Source: Tritrichomonas musculus
Taxonomy: Eukaryota; Parabasalia; Tritrichomonadida; Tritrichomonadidae
Direction of reading: 5' to 3'
DNA length: 64,000 nucleotides
NCBI GenBank assembly: GCA_039105265.1
Contig: JAPFFF010000025.1
Span: 310,001-374,000 of the forward strand
The translations under genes and the position numbers were made by a program. Each line of letters begins with the position of its first letter. Positions within the stretch are counted from its first letter, which is position 1. The notes beneath the pieces are model-generated. The model saw nothing but the letters and a program-made list of their open reading frames with translations. It was not told the DNA's origin and searched no databases. Of this stretch, positions 32,367-44,492 are shown piece by piece.

Positions 32367-35300
32367 ATGGAGATTGAAATAGAAATTATAAAAAAGCAAA
32401 ACCTTCAATCACTTGTTTTATGTTTTATTGAAAATGATGATGACGAAGAAAACTTTAATAACTTAGCTACCTTTATTCAAGATTCTAATATTTCTAAAAA
32501 CAAACTAGATTTGCTGGATTTATTCCATTTAATATTGCATATAGCTAGTAATCATCATAGAGAATCCAATTTTTTCGACAAAATTATCAAAATATTCTTA
32601 TACTTAAATTTTGAAATCAAAAATTTTTTTACAGATCAGGATATTTACAATATTTTCATTACCAATAAAATGATGATTCTTTTTCTTATTCAGAATAAAA
32701 TAATTATACCTAGTGAAAAATTAATAAATCTAATAATTTCAAACGATCATTGTAACAATGATAAATTACCATATCGATATTTTTTGTATCCTGTTATTAA
32801 AGAATATATCAATGAAAGTCAACAAAACAATATTGAAAAAGAAATTTCACAGATATTTGAAATGGATATTAATTTATTTTAAGAAAAATGTCAAAAAGGT
32901 GAAAATGGCACATATATATGTACACTCATTCGAGAAGACTTAGTTGAAGACTTTGTTACCTATATAAGCCAATCAAACTATCCACTTACATCTTACATAA
33001 TGAATTCTCTTTTTGAGACAAATGACTTTTTGAGAAAAAACCGTCCAACTTTAATTGAATATGCTGCATTTTATGGTTCTATTCAAATATTCAAATATTT
33101 ACAAATAAATAATGTCAAGTTGCCATTTACAATTTTGAATTATGCAATACATGGCAAAAATTCAGAAATCATTCGAATTGTTGAGGAGAATCACATAAAG
33201 CCAACTCATTGGTTTGGCGAAGAAGAAGAAAAAGAATCATTTGTTGAACTTGAGGAATCTATAAAATGTCATCATAATGAAATAGCTGAATATATTTTGG
33301 AGAATTATGTTAATGAAGGTGAAAAAATGAATGAATTTGAAATTGGCTTGAAATACTACAATTATGCTTTTTTGCCAACTGATTTCAAGTTGCTGTTAAA
33401 ATTACCAGGTAAATTTTCTTCTACTAATATAAATGATCTTAATATTTATAAAGTAATTTTGTCATTTGCCAAAATAACGATTCCTTCTTCTTTCACAAAA
33501 ATTGAGGATTCAATGTTTAAAAATTTCGGATCTTTGAAAGAAATTGTAATTCCTGATTCAGTGACATCCATTGGAAAGAGTTCATTTGATCAATGCACAT
33601 CATTATCACAAATAAAAATTCCTGATTCAGTGAAATCAATTGGCGATTTTGCATTCAATGGTTGTTCCTCATTGGCAAAGATAGACATGAGTTCTTCAGC
33701 TTGTTCATTTGGAAAATGTGCTTTTAATGGAGTCACATCATTGGAAATAACAGGCGGAATTCAGAAAATATTTAATAACATGTTTGAAAATTGTACTTCA
33801 TTAAAACAAATAAAAATTGCTGATTCGGTATCAATAATTGGAAATAAAGCTTTTTCTAAATGTATATCATTAAAACAAATCAATTTGCCATCTTCTCTGA
33901 TATCAATAGGAGAATATGCATTTGAAAGATGTTCTTCTTTGGTGCAAATAGAAATACCTTATTCAGTGAAATCAATTGGTAGTTTTTCTTTCATGAATTG
34001 CCCATCATTAACCAAAATAGAAATTCATTCATTAATTATTTCAATCAAAGAAAGTATGTTTAATGGATGCACTTCACTGGCTCAAATAGAAATTCCTTCT
34101 TCAGTGACATCAATTGGAGACAATGCATTTAATGGATGCACTTCACTGGCTCAAATAGAAATTCCTTCTTCAGTGACATCAATTGGAAACAATGCATTTG
34201 AAAAATGCTCATTATTAAAAGAAATTAAATTCTTTCTTCAATTAAAGTTATTAAATCATATACATTCAATGAATGCAGTTCTCTAATACAAGTAAATATC
34301 CCTGATTCAGTTATTTCAATTGATAATTGTGCATTCGGTAGATGCGAATCATTAACACAAATATCAATTCCGTCTTCTGTTAAATCATTTGGCAGATGTG
34401 TTTTTGTTGATATCAAATCACTGGAGATTCAAGGTGACATCCAACAAATATTCAATGGCATGTTTGAAAAGTGTTCATCATTGGAACATGTAACATTTCC
34501 TTCTTCAGTAAAATATATCGGAGAAGATGCTTTTAAAGAGTGCTCATCATTGAAAGAAATAATTATTTCATCGTCAGTTGAAGTGATTGGAAACGGTGCA
34601 TTTGAAAATTGTTCTTCTCTAACTGAATTAAAAATTCCATCATCAGTGACTTTTATTGGAAGTAATGCATTTCATAAATGTTCTTCACTGTCACAAGTTA
34701 TTATTCCTTCTTCAGTGACTTTAATTAAAAGTAATGCATTTAATGGATGTTCCTCATTGTTACAAGTCATAATTCCTTCTTCAGTAACTTCAATCGAAAA
34801 TATGGCATTTAAAGAATGTGCATCATTGACTGAAATAAAAATACCATCATCAGTAACATCCATTGGCAATTATGCATTCTCTGAATGTACATCATTGACA
34901 CAAATAACAATTCCTTCTTCTGTTAAATCATTTGGAATACATGTTTTTGATGGTGTCAAATCGTTGGTGATTCAAGGAGATATAGAACAAATATTCGATC
35001 AAATGTTTGAAAAATGTTCATTCTTAAAGCAAATAACTTTTCCTTCTTCAGTGAAATCTATTGGAAACAATGCATTTGGTGATTGCTCATTTTTATCACA
35101 AATAACGATTCCATCATCAGTAATATCAATTGGTGATTTTGCATTCAGTAAATGCTCATCTTTAATAGAACTAACAATTCCTTCTTCTGTTAATTCAATT
35201 GGAGAAAATGCATTTAATGATTGTGCATCTTTATCTAAGGTGACAAATTTATCTTGTGTTTCATCAATCAAGCCATTTACATTCAATGGATGCTCAAAAT

Positions 35301-37093
35301 TGTCAGAGATTACAATTCCATCATCAGTGACTTCAATTGGTGAAAAATCATTCATGCATTGTACATTATTGAAGCAAATAACGATTCCACCTTCTATTGC
35401 AACAATTGGAAATTATGCTTTTGCATCTTGTTCATCATTAAAGCAAATAACGATTCCATCTTCTGTTACAACAGTTGGATATTATGTGTTTGCATCTTGT
35501 TCATCATTGAGTCAAATAGAAATTCTATCTCAACAGACTTTAATTGGTCATTTTGCTTTCAATCATTGCAATTCATTGACACAAATAACCCTTCCTTCTT
35601 CAATTGAATCCATAGAAGATAATGAATTTGATGGGTGCACTTCATTAAAGGAAATAATCATTCCATCTTCTGTGACTTTGATTGGGAAATATGCGTTTAA
35701 TGAATGCAAATCTTTGTCACAAATAACAATTCCTATTTCAGTGACTTTAATTGATGACTTTGCATTCAATGAGTGCCAATCATTGTCACAGATAACAATT
35801 CCTTCTTCTTCAAATTTATCATTTGGTCAATGTGTTTTTAAAGGAGTTAAATCACTTGAAATAAAAGGAAGCATCCAACATATTTTGAATAACATGTTTG
35901 AAGGATGTGATTCATTAACACAAATAACAATTCCCGATTCAGTAACTTCAATTGGAGATTATGCATTCAATGGATGTAAATCTTTAACAAAATTATCAAT
36001 TCCATCTTCTGTAACTTCAATCGGTAAATGTGCTTTTGATGGAATTTCTACTCTAGAAATTACAGGCAGCATTAATCATGTATTTAATAACATTTATGAA
36101 AACTTCACAACATTAAAAGAAATAACAATTCAATCACCAGTTACATCAATTGGGAGCAATGCATTCAAAGGATGCACATCATTGACAAAAATAATTATTC
36201 CATCATCAGTAACATCAATTGGTGACTGTTGCTTCTCATTTTGTTCATCGCTGAAACAAATTACAATTCCATCTTCAGTGACATCAATTGGTAACAATGC
36301 ATTTGAAAAATGTTCATCATTAACGCAAATATCAATTCCATCATCAGTGATTACAATTGGTGATAATGTGTTCATATATTGTTCATCATTAAAACGACTA
36401 ACAATTCCTGCTTCTGTGACTTCAATTGGAAAAAATTCGTTCAGTAGATGCTCATCGTTGTTGCAAGTTTCATTTTTAGCATCAATCACTTCAATTGAAG
36501 AAAATATGTTCACTTATTGTTCTTCATTGAAACATATTGTGATTCCATCATCTGTTATTTCAATTGGTTCCAATTCATTCAGAGGATGTTCTTTATTAGC
36601 AAGAATAATAATTCCATCCTCAGTTGTATCAATTGGAGATGATGCATTTGCACTTTGTTCATCGTTAATACAAGTAATAATTCCTGATTCAGTGAAATCA
36701 ATCGGAATTCATGCATTCTATAGATGTTCATCTTTGTCTCAAATAACAATTCCTTCATCAGTGACATCAATCGGCAAAAATGCTTTTTTCGGAATAAAAT
36801 CTCTGGAAATACAAGGTGATATCAAGCAAATTTTCAATAATATGTTTGAAAAATGCATCTCTTTAAGGCAAATTAAAATTCCTGATTCTGTAACTTCAAT
36901 TGGATGCAATGCTTTTGATGGCTGCTCCTCTTTGACACAAATAACAATCCCTAATTCTGTGACTTCAATTGGTGAATGCGCTTTTAGAGGATGTAAATCA
37001 TTGACTGAAATTGTAATTCCTTCTTCTGTTCAGTCAATTGGTTCAAATGCTTTTGATGGATGTTCATCATTGAAAAAAAATCTTATCCAATAG
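32367..37093 (+). pseudogene. Large ankyrin/BspA-like gene with two lesions
   Basis: One long gene of about 1575 codons with the same plan as the 10340-13455 pair. It has a DUF3447-type helical region (32367 to about 32990, 'ENGTYICTLIREDLVEDF'), ankyrin repeats (about 33030-33310, 'PTLIEYAAFYGSIQIF') and then more than 40 TpLRR units of 23 residues. Among these a variant unit recurs ('GVKSLEIQGDIQQIFNNMF' type), spaced through the array. The frame is kept throughout except for an in-frame TAA at 32880-32882 and a one-base loss near 34230 (expected 'KIPSSIKVIKSYTFNEC'). Both could be assembly errors; otherwise it is a young pseudogene. The stop is TAG at 37091. Confidence 0.75.
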
Positions 37094-37284
37094 ATCAATT
37101 AATTTTTTTTCATTTTTCGATGATATTGAATTTGTTTATTCAATAAAATATTGGTTTTCAAATTAAATTTGGTTTATTTCATAAACTTTTGGTTTTTTAA
37201 TAAATAATTGGAATGAAAATTGAATATTTTTTTTTGGCTTTTAATAAATATTCACATAATTAAAAATATTTGCCTAATCAGTAA

Positions 37285-37356
37285 TCTTACATCGTTCAGC
37301 GGTTAGGATACGTGGTTTTCATCCACGGGATCGGGTTTCGACTTCCCTTAACGGAA
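37285..37356 (+). pseudogene. tRNA-Glu(TTC) pseudogene
   Basis: It is the same length as the two intact genes at 48998 and 49989 and has the same D-arm and anticodon arm (anticodon TTC). The acceptor stem (TCTTACA against TTAACGG) and the T stem have lost pairing. It lies just after the ankyrin/BspA gene and just before a BTB relic, the same neighbours as the tRNA at 49989. Confidence 0.85.
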
Positions 37357-37397
37357 GTTATTTTTTTTTTTTGGATGTCGTTTTTAGGTTATCTATT

Positions 37398-37680
37398 TAG
37401 AATGGATGGAAAATGCCAAATTCATCTAAATGCATCTACATTAGACAAGTTGCAAGTTTGTTGTTTTCATATTTTTACTAATAATTAAACAGTTTATAAT
37501 CATATTTAAGAAATTAGAAAAGAACATGATGAATATTTCAATGATAAAGGGAAAAAAGGTGAAAAAGATTCTTATTTGTGTGAAATTATTCGAAAACAAC
37601 AAACGAAAGAATTCATTGTTCATGTTGATAGAACGACCTTGACACTTGCAATTTTGAATGTGAGGTCTTGAAAATTCAGA
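37398..37680 (+). pseudogene. Relics of a BTB-F5/8C gene start and an ankyrin (DUF3447) gene
   Basis: 'atggatggaaaatgcc' at 37401 matches the start of the BTB-F5/8C gene at 50101, and the 30 bp before it match too. The similarity fades after about 60 bp. At about 37555-37630 the plus strand reads 'EKDSYLCEIIRKQQTKEFI', like the 'TYICTLIREDLVEDF' segment of the ankyrin gene. Two different relics are thus joined. Confidence 0.5.
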
Positions 37681-37810
37681 AATAGAGAAGTAATTTGTTG
37701 CGCAATTACTAAAATTTCATTTTAAACTTGAAAGTTACTAAATTATTCGCCAAATGCAAAACAAAACAAAAAAAGCAAATGTAAACTTTATTCAAAATAG
37801 ATTCAATATT

Positions 37811-39040
37811 TCATTTTTTTAACTCATCAATTTCATTTAAAAGTTGGTCAATTCTACTTTGACGCTGCTGAATTTCTTTTTGTAATTCTTTTATTTCCAT
37901 TTCTTTTGAATTAATCATTCTTTTATTCAAAGGAAGTATTGTAAATTCGCTGAATGCGTCATCGTGATGATTATAAATATCTGTTGTTTTTCTATTTGGT
38001 GAATGTTTAGGCGAGCAGTTACCAATGAAAAGAATTGTTGAGAAAGCATCAGCAATACAAAAAGTGACATTAGAAAACTCTATTTTAATAGGCAAATAAG
38101 TTTTGCTTATGTTTGAATTATACAGCATCAATTGATCATTATTTGTTCCGACACAATAAGCATCATTTTGATCAGAAATGAAAATTGAATGTTGATCACC
38201 CGCAAATGCTGCCTTTACATTGATTTCTAAAAGATTATCGATTTGCATGAAATACTTAATTAGGCCTGGATTCATTCTTGCAATGTTTATATCAATGCCG
38301 AGTTGATAATTTGCATATTGACCACATCCATAAACAGTTCCTCTTTTAGAAACAGCTAAACAAATGTCATTTTTACCATCAATATCAACAATTTCTTCTA
38401 TGATTCCTTGTTCACGTTTAAATTCATTTTGTTCACATTGATAATATTCTAATCGATAAACGTTTCCTTTTGATCCAAGTGCAAAATAAGCGGAATAACC
38501 ATTTGCCACTTTGATAGCTTTATCATTAGGAAGCAAATAACGTCGTGCCTTTATATAACCATCTCGATAAATTAATGTAATCGAGCCATCAACGTTAATC
38601 GCTGCAGAATTATAAATAGCTATTGGATTTGAATCGCCATTTTCAATAAATTCGGAAGCATGGCAAAAAGAAGAACTAAAAAGTTTGTTTTTGCCTTTAT
38701 CGTCTGATATAAGATAAAGCGTACGGTGATCATAACATGAAGCTGAAATAATTTTGAATGGTTTATTTTGTGAATCAACAATTTTGATCGGTGTTAATTC
38801 AGTCAATGTTTCTTTAGGAAGCGAAGAATGAATTTGGCCATATTTATTACATCCAATACCAAATGCACTTCCATCTTTATATACTATTACTGAATAGTGG
38901 CTAAATGTTGATATTGAATTAATAGATGATAAATCAAGATTGCATTTACTTGGATATTTAATGAACGGAATTTCATCTTTACTTAGTTTCTTATAATCTT
39001 CACAAAACTGGGCTAAAAATGTTTTACCACAAACAATCAT
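37811..39040 (-). CDS. RCC1-like beta-propeller protein with C-terminal coiled coil
   Basis: The 409-residue frame starts at ATG 39040. It shows repeated RCC1-type blades: 'YKDGSAFGIGCNKYGQI', 'VSKRGTVYGCGQYANYQLG', 'ISDQNDAYCVGTNNDQL'. These fit a seven-bladed propeller over residues 40-330. The last 45 residues are a heptad coiled coil ('KEMEIKELQKEIQQRQSRI'). RCC1 proper is the Ran exchange factor. The blades here are divergent and trichomonads have many such proteins, so a Ran role is not supported; a protein-protein interaction role is more likely. Isolated, with no operon-like neighbour. Confidence 0.8.
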   Translation of the reverse strand: MIVCGKTFLAQFCEDYKKLSKDEIPFIKYPSKCNLDLSSINSISTFSHYSVIVYKDGSAFGIGCNKYGQIHSSLPKETLTELTPIKIVDSQNKPFKIISASCYDHRTLYLISDDKGKNKLFSSSFCHASEFIENGDSNPIAIYNSAAINVDGSITLIYRDGYIKARRYLLPNDKAIKVANGYSAYFALGSKGNVYRLEYYQCEQNEFKREQGIIEEIVDIDGKNDICLAVSKRGTVYGCGQYANYQLGIDINIARMNPGLIKYFMQIDNLLEINVKAAFAGDQHSIFISDQNDAYCVGTNNDQLMLYNSNISKTYLPIKIEFSNVTFCIADAFSTILFIGNCSPKHSPNRKTTDIYNHHDDAFSEFTILPLNKRMINSKEMEIKELQKEIQQRQSRIDQLLNEIDELKK

Positions 39041-39253
39041 TTATATGCTTATTAATATTTTATTTCTGCCCAAATTTCAAATTTGAAAATAAATAAAAAA
39101 TTAATTTCTCAGAATTTTTTTTGTCATATCCGTTTTTTAATATTTTAATTGAAAAAGTAGCTTATAATCAACAGCAAATGAAGAGGCGCATTCAAAAAGT
39201 GAAATTGAAAAGAATTCCAGTTTGTCGAAGCTACTTTTTGAGCTTCGCTCACT

Positions 39254-39779
39254 ATGACTGCAAAATCGATTCAATACGATGGAAATGAAGAACATCGCTT
39301 CAACCTCATTGTTCGTTGGCTGTCTGAAAGAAGCAGCAACAAAGTGTCAGAAAATGGAACAGTCAAAGTTACAGCATCATCGAGATCAAGCAATTATCAC
39401 CTACCTAAGTTTGCTGTTGATTTTGATGATTCAAATTATTTCATTTCAAATAATGAGGAGAACGCATGGCTGCTGTACGAAGTATTCAATGAGATCAAGA
39501 CCTGATGGAAACAAAGGATATTATCATCTCAAAAGTTGGGTAATTGAGGGATCAAACACAGGCAACGACGACGACTGGAAGACACTGGACAAGAAAAATA
39601 GCATTGGATTGCTTGATGGCAGAAGTGCATCTCAAACGTTTGAAATACCGAGTCATCTCGGCCAAAATGAATACTTTAAGTGCTTGAGAGTCAGAATAAC
39701 TGGACCTAATAGCTATGGTGAAAATTATTATAATTTAATTTCATCAGCATTGGAGTATTTTGGATTTATTACAGAATAA
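39254..39779 (+). pseudogene. F5/8 type C (discoidin-like) domain fragment without its BTB part
   Basis: The first frame (39254-39505) reads the start of the domain ('FNLIVRWLSERSSNKVSEN', 'AWLLYEVF'). The second frame (to 39779) reads its end ('YYHLKSWVIEGSNTG', 'RVRITGPNSYGENYYNL'). Between them an out-of-frame deletion removes part of the strand that reads 'CFDFKE.KI.P..Y.IRS' in the relatives at 39898, 50101 and 51651. The BTB/BACK half is missing upstream. Confidence 0.7.
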
Positions 39780-39897
39780 GAATACATTCAACAAAGTTTT
39801 TTGTGAGAAAAATATTCACTGAAATATTTTGTCCAATTAAAATTATCCGATATTAAAACAATACATTTTTTTTGTGTTATAAAGATCTTTTATTTAT

Positions 39898-41163
39898 TTA
39901 ATGATTTATGTAAATTGTTCCATAAAATTCAAAAGAATTGATAACAAAATATGTTCCTTGTGTTTGATATATTCTAATGTAACGATATTCTTTTATATCT
40001 TGCTTTGAAATTGGAAAAACATGAGATAAATTATTACCATTTAAATATGAGCTGCCTTCTTGTTGAATATATTCCCAATTGAGAGCATCAAAAGAACCTT
40101 CAATAACCCAATACATTGGATAGCCATAAGTATGCGATCTTATTTGGTAATATTTTGGAATAATTCGATCTTCTTTAAAATCAAAACAAATCCAACCATT
40201 AGGCTGATTATTCGATGCAAAAAAATCATTTAAATTGTCATAATGTGTAACATTAATCGCATTATCATATGAATTTCCTACGATATTCACTCTTTCATTG
40301 AAACTATCACCGTAATATGATAGAAGGTATTTGATTATTCCATTGAAATTATTATCGCCATTTGGCTCAAACTTCTTAGGAATATATCTTTCATGTTGTC
40401 TCTCTTTGAAAACATTTTCAACTGGTAGTAGAAGTCTTTGTGAAATTGCACGCCAAGTTTCTTCAGTCAAATCATCTTTTCTGAAATGTTGAATAAATTC
40501 AGCAATGGATTCTGAAGAAACATCTTTGAATGAAACATAACTATAAAGTATTGAATAATCAGAATTGCTATTTGCACTTTGGTAAAGATTATTGATGAAT
40601 TTAAAAAGTTGAGTTTCATTATTTAAACGAAGATTTTCTTTTGAAATTATTTTTTCTAGAGTTTCAACTGAGAGTCTTTTAAGTTCTTCTTGTTGTGATT
40701 CGGCTAGCTCAAAGAAATGTAATGAAATATAATCGATTTCATCGTTAATTGATTGAGCATAAAAACGATGTAATAATTCATGCTGTTGGAGCAGATTGAT
40801 AACATTTTCATTTGTCAAAGATGCATGATTTAAATTTGAAATTAGGATTGACTCTGTTCCTAAAATTTCAAAAACTTCAGCAGCAAATGATATTTCTGAA
40901 TTAGGAATTGAAACTGGTTGAAAAGATGAGAGATTGAGAATTCTGTTAAAATCACCTTGATGCTCTGTTTGGATTTCAAATGAATTCATTGCTGGATCAG
41001 AACGATGTATCTGGCAGATATTTGAAGATAAAATATCTGAAATTACACGGGTTGTTCTAAATTCAATACCATTGACGTCAAATACGAAACCTGAATCAAG
41101 CAGCTGGAAAGGAACATTCAGGACAGCAGTGGTTTCAAGTTGTATTTGAATTTCATCATTCAT
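39898..41163 (-). CDS. BTB/BACK protein with C-terminal F5/8 type C domain (intact)
   Basis: The 421-residue frame starts at ATG 41163; 'TCATA' 9 bp upstream could be an initiator. Residues 10-115 are a BTB-like domain ('FVFDVNGIEFRTTRVISDI'). Residues 115-270 are a BACK-like helical region ('LLQQHELLHRFYAQSINDE', 'EFIQHFRKDDLTEETWRAI'). Residues 280-420 are an F5/8C/discoidin-like beta-sandwich ('NGWICFDFKEDRIIPKYY', 'YWVIEGSFDALNWEYI', 'YRYIRIYQTQGTYF'). BTB/BACK proteins usually act in the cytoplasm as homo-oligomers or ubiquitin-ligase adaptors. The sandwich domain here is therefore probably an intracellular recognition module rather than a secreted adhesin. It is the only unbroken member in the window. 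Confidence 0.85.
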   Translation of the reverse strand: MNDEIQIQLETTAVLNVPFQLLDSGFVFDVNGIEFRTTRVISDILSSNICQIHRSDPAMNSFEIQTEHQGDFNRILNLSSFQPVSIPNSEISFAAEVFEILGTESILISNLNHASLTNENVINLLQQHELLHRFYAQSINDEIDYISLHFFELAESQQEELKRLSVETLEKIISKENLRLNNETQLFKFINNLYQSANSNSDYSILYSYVSFKDVSSESIAEFIQHFRKDDLTEETWRAISQRLLLPVENVFKERQHERYIPKKFEPNGDNNFNGIIKYLLSYYGDSFNERVNIVGNSYDNAINVTHYDNLNDFFASNNQPNGWICFDFKEDRIIPKYYQIRSHTYGYPMYWVIEGSFDALNWEYIQQEGSSYLNGNNLSHVFPISKQDIKEYRYIRIYQTQGTYFVINSFEFYGTIYINH

Positions 41164-42079
41164 TACTTATGACATTCTTTTTTATTATTTAAAACAAATT
41201 TTTTTCTATTAAAATTTTGGAATTTTTTTTTGGAAAAATTTAATATTTTCCATTCCAAAATTTTTTAATATTTTACGGTTCTTAAGTAAATTTTTGAGTG
41301 AAAAAAAAAAATTCTATATTAATTTAATATTCTCCTTCCAAAATTAAAAAGTAAATTATTCAACATTGAATCGACTCATAGAATATATAATTCAATAGAG
41401 CATTTTTCGGAAAAGAGTTTTGGTGAAAAATAAAAATATTTGGCCTCAATGATTAAATTTATTGAAAGGAGAACCTTAAAAAGGATTTTTTTTGAATGCA
41501 TTCAATAAAACATTACAAAAACATAAATAATTATTAAAACTATACAATATCATCAAAATGATCATATTTAATTTCAATTATCATATTCATTTTGTGTAAA
41601 TTGTTATTGTATTTCTTATCCTTATCATGTGCTATTGTATATTTGAAATATTGACAGAATTTGAGTTAATTTCAGATAAAATTAATATTATAGAAAATAT
41701 TAAAATTTTCAATTATTATTTCTATTAATTCTTTATTATATATTTCTAAATATAGGTTTTAAATGGAAAGGTTGGAAGTCCTCCTTCATTATATAAATTA
41801 ACTTTATAGTATCCAGACCAAGCAAATCTAATCTCAATTTACTATAGGGGATTCAACCGTTTGTAAAGTGTCAAAAAATTGAATAAAAATTAAAAATGAA
41901 TTATTTTGTTTATTTTATTATTAAAATAATATCTCCATTATTTATTAATTCTAAAATATATCTTATAATAAAAAAATATCTATAGGGTCATGGAAGGGAA
42001 TAAAAGAAAGTTGGTATGAAATGTTATATGAAAAATGCTAACTTATGAACCAAAAAGAGACAATTCATTTTAAATGCAG
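41164..42079. other. AT-rich intergenic stretch
   Basis: No gene is seen. It holds at 41836-41880 an inverted relative of the short string at 32104-32140. The boundary with the GC-richer fossil element lies near 42080. Confidence 0.5.
41836..41880 (-). repeat. Short dispersed repeat, partner of 32104-32140
   Basis: The reverse complement reads 'tttacaaacggttgaatccc', against 'tttacgaacggttaaacccc' at 32113, with about five mismatches in 32 bp over the whole match. The family is unknown. Confidence 0.4.
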
Positions 42080-44310
42080 TAGTGTAGGGGAGATGCGGCT
42101 GACCCCCAGATACGAAAATGGGTCGAAATGGCCCTTAAATGGGTAGTTACGAGCATGGAAACGCGTTTTCGAAAAGTCCCCAAAAAAGCCCCAAATGGGC
42201 CTTAAAAGGGCTGTTTTCAGCACTCCGACGAGTTATGCCTATCCGAAATTCCTCGACGTGACATGTCCATCATGTATTTCTCGCGTGAATCGCACACTCG
42301 GAGGGTCTAGTTACAGTGCTCGAAATGGACGACCCCCAGATATGAAATTCGTCGAAAATGGCCCTTAAATGGGTAGTTACTGAGAGATCCTCGTTTGTGA
42401 CCGTTTAGTGGTGTTTATGCCCGGTAAAGAGTCTCGTTAGTGGGTGAAATGGACGACCCCCAGATATTGTTTATACATCATGAGCGATAAATAGCGTGGT
42501 GGGTGAGTGTGGGTACTCATGGATGGGTGATCTAGTGAGGAGTGTGCACGTGGGGGTGATCTCGTTGAGGGGGTGATGGTTTATGGATGGGTGATCTCGT
42601 GAGGGACCTACCAACTTTTTAGTCGAAACCAAATGACCTCGAAGGGTAAAACCGGAATGAAAGAACTGATGGACATTGTCCTTGGGTTGAAACAAGACGT
42701 GAAGCGCATGAACAGCCTCATCTCTCCACATGGTGCTCAAAGTTTGGTCGAGAAGCACAATCATTCGAATCCAAATAGTCGATGGGCCCTCAAGAAGCTC
42801 GATGTTAATGGACCTGCCGTTCTGAATAACATGCCTGATGTCAACAACGATGGTGTCCCTGATGTAATCATCGTCGACAAGAACAACAACCCAGTCTACG
42901 CGAACGGATACACAACAGTCCAATCCGACTGGCCAAACACTTTGGCATACCATTCAACATATCCCGACAAAGCATCTCGTGCTGAATATAAGCGACGACA
43001 TGACGGTAAAGCCATCACGAAACGTGGCTTCATCAATGACGCATTGGGTGTCACCTACTTTGACTACAATCGTGCACAACATCCTGAGCAAATCCGTCAA
43101 GTAGGTACCGTCATCGGAACTAACCTTTCTCAGACTCCTCAATGGTACCAGAACGTATTGGAGAACCCCAAGAACGGCTATCGAATGAAGAAGCCTCGTA
43201 AACAATCCGCTTACGAGATGTTCAACAAGTACGTCTTCACTGATGCCTTCAATGCTGCTATCGCTCAGATCGAAGATGTCCATCACACCACCATTCCTGG
43301 GCAACATAAGATGGTCCTCCATTCGAAGTTATGCGGTAGTTACTGGAAGTCTCAGATCACGGTACCTACTTGACGGATTTGCTCAGGATGTTGTGCACGA
43401 TCGTAGTCAAAGTAGGTGACACCCAATGCGTCATTGATGAAGAGGTTTCTATCCAGTTTCTGGAGCTTCTCGATGTCATCGATATGAACCATTTCACTGA
43501 GGAATGTGACCTTCCCGAACGCATCAGTGAACCCTACTGTCCACACATCCTCAATCACCCCGTTTACGAGTACTGCCTCGCACATGACCTTGAATGGAAA
43601 CCTCTGCAACTCTACATGACCTATGACTTCGAGACGATGGAGCATCAAGTCAACATCAAATCAGGTGACTCAACCACGATCAACAGTGAGCTCATCCCTC
43701 TATCAGTCAGCTGCTGCGTGAAGTCCTCATCATCAACCCTCACCAAACACTTTGATGCGAGATACCCTCAGTTCATTCCCGAATGGATCAAGTTCATGTT
43801 CGAACAAGCCGTCAATGTTGTTGCCAACAAGGTCACATTCCTCAGTGAAATGGTTCATATCGATGACATCGAGAAGCTCCAGAAACTGGATAGAAACCTC
43901 TTCTGATTGAGGTAGCTATAGAAGTCTTCGTGACTGAATGGTTCTGGTTTCGAGAGTACGTCGTTGTAGTTCTCGCTGTTGACTGCTTCGTAAGGGAAGA
44001 CAGCTTTGACGGAGTTGCTCTCACCACCAAAGTCGATACCGAATTGCTTCAGGGAACCACCACTAACGAATGACTGAGCATCGATGAATCGAAGACCATA
44101 CATATCGGACTTGATGACGAACTGTTTCATTGATGATGGGGAACCGATCAGAGAGGTATTGTCGACGGACCACTTCATGTCTTGGTATTCGTAGATGAGG
44201 TACTCTTTGAAGAGATTGCTATCGAAACGAGCTGAGTTGTATCCCAACACAGTGACTGTGAAGAGGTTTCTATCCAGTTTCTGGAGCTTCTCGATGTCAT
44301 CGATATTTTC
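42080..44310. mobile_element. Polinton/Maverick fossil, broken and rearranged
   Basis: This GC-richer island contains a protein-coding remnant of a Polinton-associated protein of unknown function in its left half. Its right half has remnants of a protein-primed family B DNA polymerase (exonuclease-domain region). Left of these a short sequence containing 'gacccccagata' recurs three times. Internal stretches of about 80 and 45 bp recur in direct and inverted orientation, showing that pieces of the element were shuffled. It is far shorter than a whole Polinton (15-20 kb), has no recognisable terminal repeats, and carries several breaks. It is a fossil; age cannot be judged without relatives. 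Confidence 0.75.
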
Positions 44311-44492
44311 CAGAAAATATAAATGAATTTAATGTTTATAAGCTTAAATTACCATCAATGACAACAGTAGATTTTTTCGTAAAATATGATTATAATAAAA
44401 AAATATTTTAGTTATATTTAATTGGAATGGGATATACGTATAAATATCCGATAAAAAAATATATGTTATCAATTGAAATGAAATGCCAATTA

